Source: an uncultured Devosia sp. | GTDB lineage: Bacteria; Pseudomonadota; Alphaproteobacteria; Rhizobiales; Devosiaceae | Direction of reading: 5' to 3' | Assembly: GCF_946479885.1 (NCBI RefSeq) | Contig: NZ_CAMLHM010000095.1 | Location: 1 to 6,335 of the forward strand | Length of the DNA stretch: 6,335 nt | Shown here: piece by piece, positions 5,275 to 6,335 of the stretch | How the letters are laid out: each line of letters begins with the position of its first letter | How positions within the stretch are numbered: the stretch's first letter is position 1 | The notes under the pieces: model-generated | What the model was told of the DNA's origin: nothing | The model's database searches: none | What the model saw: only the letters and a program-made list of their open reading frames with translations | Position numbers and translations under genes: made by a program

Positions 5275-6152
5275 CAGGCGACGACCCGGAACCGGGTGAG
5301 CAGCCGCGGCCCGAAGACGTTGAGCACGAGGCCCACAAAGATCAGCAGGCTCCCCGTGATCTCGAGGCCGGAAACCTGTTCACCCAGGAACACGAAGGCG
5401 GCGGCAAAACCGACCACCGGTACCAGCAGCGAGAAGGGAGCGATCAGGCTCGCCGGATGCCGGCCCAGCAGCACGGCCCAGGCGCCATAACCCATCAATG
5501 TCGAACCATAGGCGATGAAAAGGACCGAAAACAGCGCCTGCGGACTGATCCCGGGCAAGCTGGCCAGCGCCTGCGGACCATCGACCAGCAGCGACAGGGC
5601 CAGCATCGGCAGCGGCGGCACGAGGCTCCCCCAGACGACGAAGGCCAGCATGTCGATCTTGCCGGCGCGCTTGGTGATGATGTTGGAAATGGCCCAGAAG
5701 CCGGCCGCGACCAGCGTCAGCAGCAGCGGCACCAGCACGGCGCCACCGACATGCTCGGCCCCGATCGTGCCCAGGCCGACAAGGGCGATGGCTGCCCCGC
5801 CCAGCTGCAGCGGCGTGGGCCGATCACCCAGCAGCACGACGGCCAGCGCCATGGTGAAGAACACCTGCATCTGCATGACCAGGCTCGCCAGCCCCGCCGG
5901 CATGCCGAGGCGAATGGCGGTGAACAGGAAGCTGAACTGCAGCACGCCCACGGTGAGGCCATAGCCGACAAGGATCGGCCAGCCGACATTGGGCTTGCGA
6001 ATGAAAAACACCGCCGGCAGGGCGCAACCGAGATAGCGCAGGGCCGTCAACAGGAAGGGCGAGATCTCGTCGACGCCCCATTTGATGGCGACGAAATTGA
6101 GCCCCCAGATGAGGACGACGCCGAGGGCCAGGGCTATGTCGCGGAGGGGCAT
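5274..6152 (-). CDS. EamA-type DMT-superfamily exporter (upstream copy)
   Basis: This 292-residue protein has about ten membrane segments and two EamA repeats (about 5-132 and 140-281). It resembles E. coli EamA/YdeD even more closely than its neighbour: IWGLNFVAIKWG (15-26), GYGLTVGVLQFSFLFTAI (63-80), GMPAGLASLVMQMQVFFTMAL (83-103), GYGAWAVLLGR (221-231) and APFSLLVPVVGF (238-249). Export of cysteine-pathway intermediates or other small amino-acid-like metabolites is therefore likely, but not proven. Both copies start MPLR and share aligned blocks throughout, which points to an old tandem duplication. The stop overlaps the start of the downstream copy (TGATG). The ribosome binding site is weak (CGGA about 7 nt upstream). 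A hairpin repeat lies 28-78 bp upstream of the ATG, between it and any promoter further out. Confidence 0.88.
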   Translation of the reverse strand: MPLRDIALALGVVLIWGLNFVAIKWGVDEISPFLLTALRYLGCALPAVFFIRKPNVGWPILVGYGLTVGVLQFSFLFTAIRLGMPAGLASLVMQMQVFFTMALAVVLLGDRPTPLQLGGAAIALVGLGTIGAEHVGGAVLVPLLLTLVAAGFWAISNIITKRAGKIDMLAFVVWGSLVPPLPMLALSLLVDGPQALASLPGISPQALFSVLFIAYGSTLMGYGAWAVLLGRHPASLIAPFSLLVPVVGFAAAFVFLGEQVSGLEITGSLLIFVGLVLNVFGPRLLTRFRVVA

Positions 6153-6179
6153 GGGGTGGTCCGGTTGGGCGGAGCCTCT

Positions 6180-6230
6180 TCACCTCTCCCTTCGGGGGAG
6201 AGGTCGGCGACGAAGTCGACGGGTGAGGGG
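6180..6230. repeat. GC-rich intergenic palindromic repeat, second type
   Basis: ACCTCTCCC (6182-6190) pairs with GGGAGAGGT (6196-6204) over a 5-nt loop. It is followed by a small CGAC/GTCG hairpin (6208-6218) and the tail GGGTGAGGGG. This pattern resembles a multicopy intergenic repeat common in Hyphomicrobiales (recollection, not searched). It differs from the element at 2315-2412 in arm sequence and in having the CGACGAAGTCG spacer. Confidence 0.65.
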
Positions 6231-6257
6231 GCCTTTTCCGGGTCGGATGCGGAGGAA

Positions 6258-6315
6258 GGGGGGGGGGGCCCCCCCCCCCCCCCACACCACCACCACCAAC
6301 CCCGCGGGGGGGGGG
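6258..6315. other. G/C homopolymer low-complexity stretch, suspected assembly artefact
   Basis: Eleven G (6258-6268) run directly into fifteen C (6269-6283). A CAC/CCA-rich stretch follows (6284-6303), then GC and ten G (6306-6315). Such mirror homopolymers next to a repeat are typical of poor read quality or a forced join near a contig end. I see no gene here. Confidence 0.6.
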
Positions 6316-6335
6316 TAGGAGAGGGAGCGCGACGC

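Noticed and set aside
4402..5490. A 362-codon plus-strand open frame opposite the two exporter genes
   Set aside because: Its translation is a low-complexity run of Q, R, D and H, typical of the antisense of a GC-rich membrane-protein gene. The minus-strand genes have clear family motifs.

Overview
This 6.3 kb window is high-GC chromosomal DNA of a bacterium that is most likely an alphaproteobacterium of the order Hyphomicrobiales (Rhizobiales), perhaps Devosia-like. The taxonomic call is inference. It rests on the sdhC-sdhD-sdhA order, the strong GC bias at third codon positions, and GC-rich intergenic hairpin repeats of a kind I associate with that order. No phage, plasmid, transposase, CRISPR, rRNA or tRNA signature is visible, so this looks like a housekeeping region.

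Left part (1-1454, minus strand): the start of the succinate dehydrogenase (complex II) operon, transcribed leftwards as sdhC-sdhD-sdhA. sdhA is cut by the window edge, and sdhB would be expected beyond it. The genes overlap or nearly touch, and the heme, quinone and covalent-FAD residues are recognisable. A 235-bp divergent intergenic region (1455-1689) holds candidate back-to-back promoters for sdhC and for a rightward NudK-type Nudix hydrolase (1690-2280).

Middle part: after nudK comes a mosaic GC-rich hairpin repeat (2315-2412) containing a four-tract G-quadruplex motif. It is followed by a small leftward DUF1737-type gene (2442-2648) and a divergent rightward beta-class carbonic anhydrase (2721-3362). 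A 386-bp gene-poor stretch with several inverted repeats follows. Then come two small rightward genes for exported EF-hand proteins (3749-4000 and 4129-4392), separated by a strong intrinsic terminator.

Right part (minus strand): two tandem DMT-superfamily exporters of the EamA type (4399-5274 and 5274-6152) whose stop and start codons overlap as TGATG, indicating translational coupling. Upstream of them lies a second hairpin-repeat type (6180-6230). Next to it is a suspicious stretch of G and C homopolymers (6258-6315) that looks more like a contig end or sequencing artefact than biology.

The genes form separate transcription units: energy metabolism (sdh), nucleotide-sugar clean-up (nudK), CO2/bicarbonate balance (carbonic anhydrase), secreted calcium-binding proteins and metabolite export. 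I do not see a clearly new defence or mobile system. The most interesting items are the paired EF-hand secreted miniproteins with swapped loop signatures and an intervening terminator, the G-quadruplex inside the repeat after nudK, and the coupled EamA duplicate pair.
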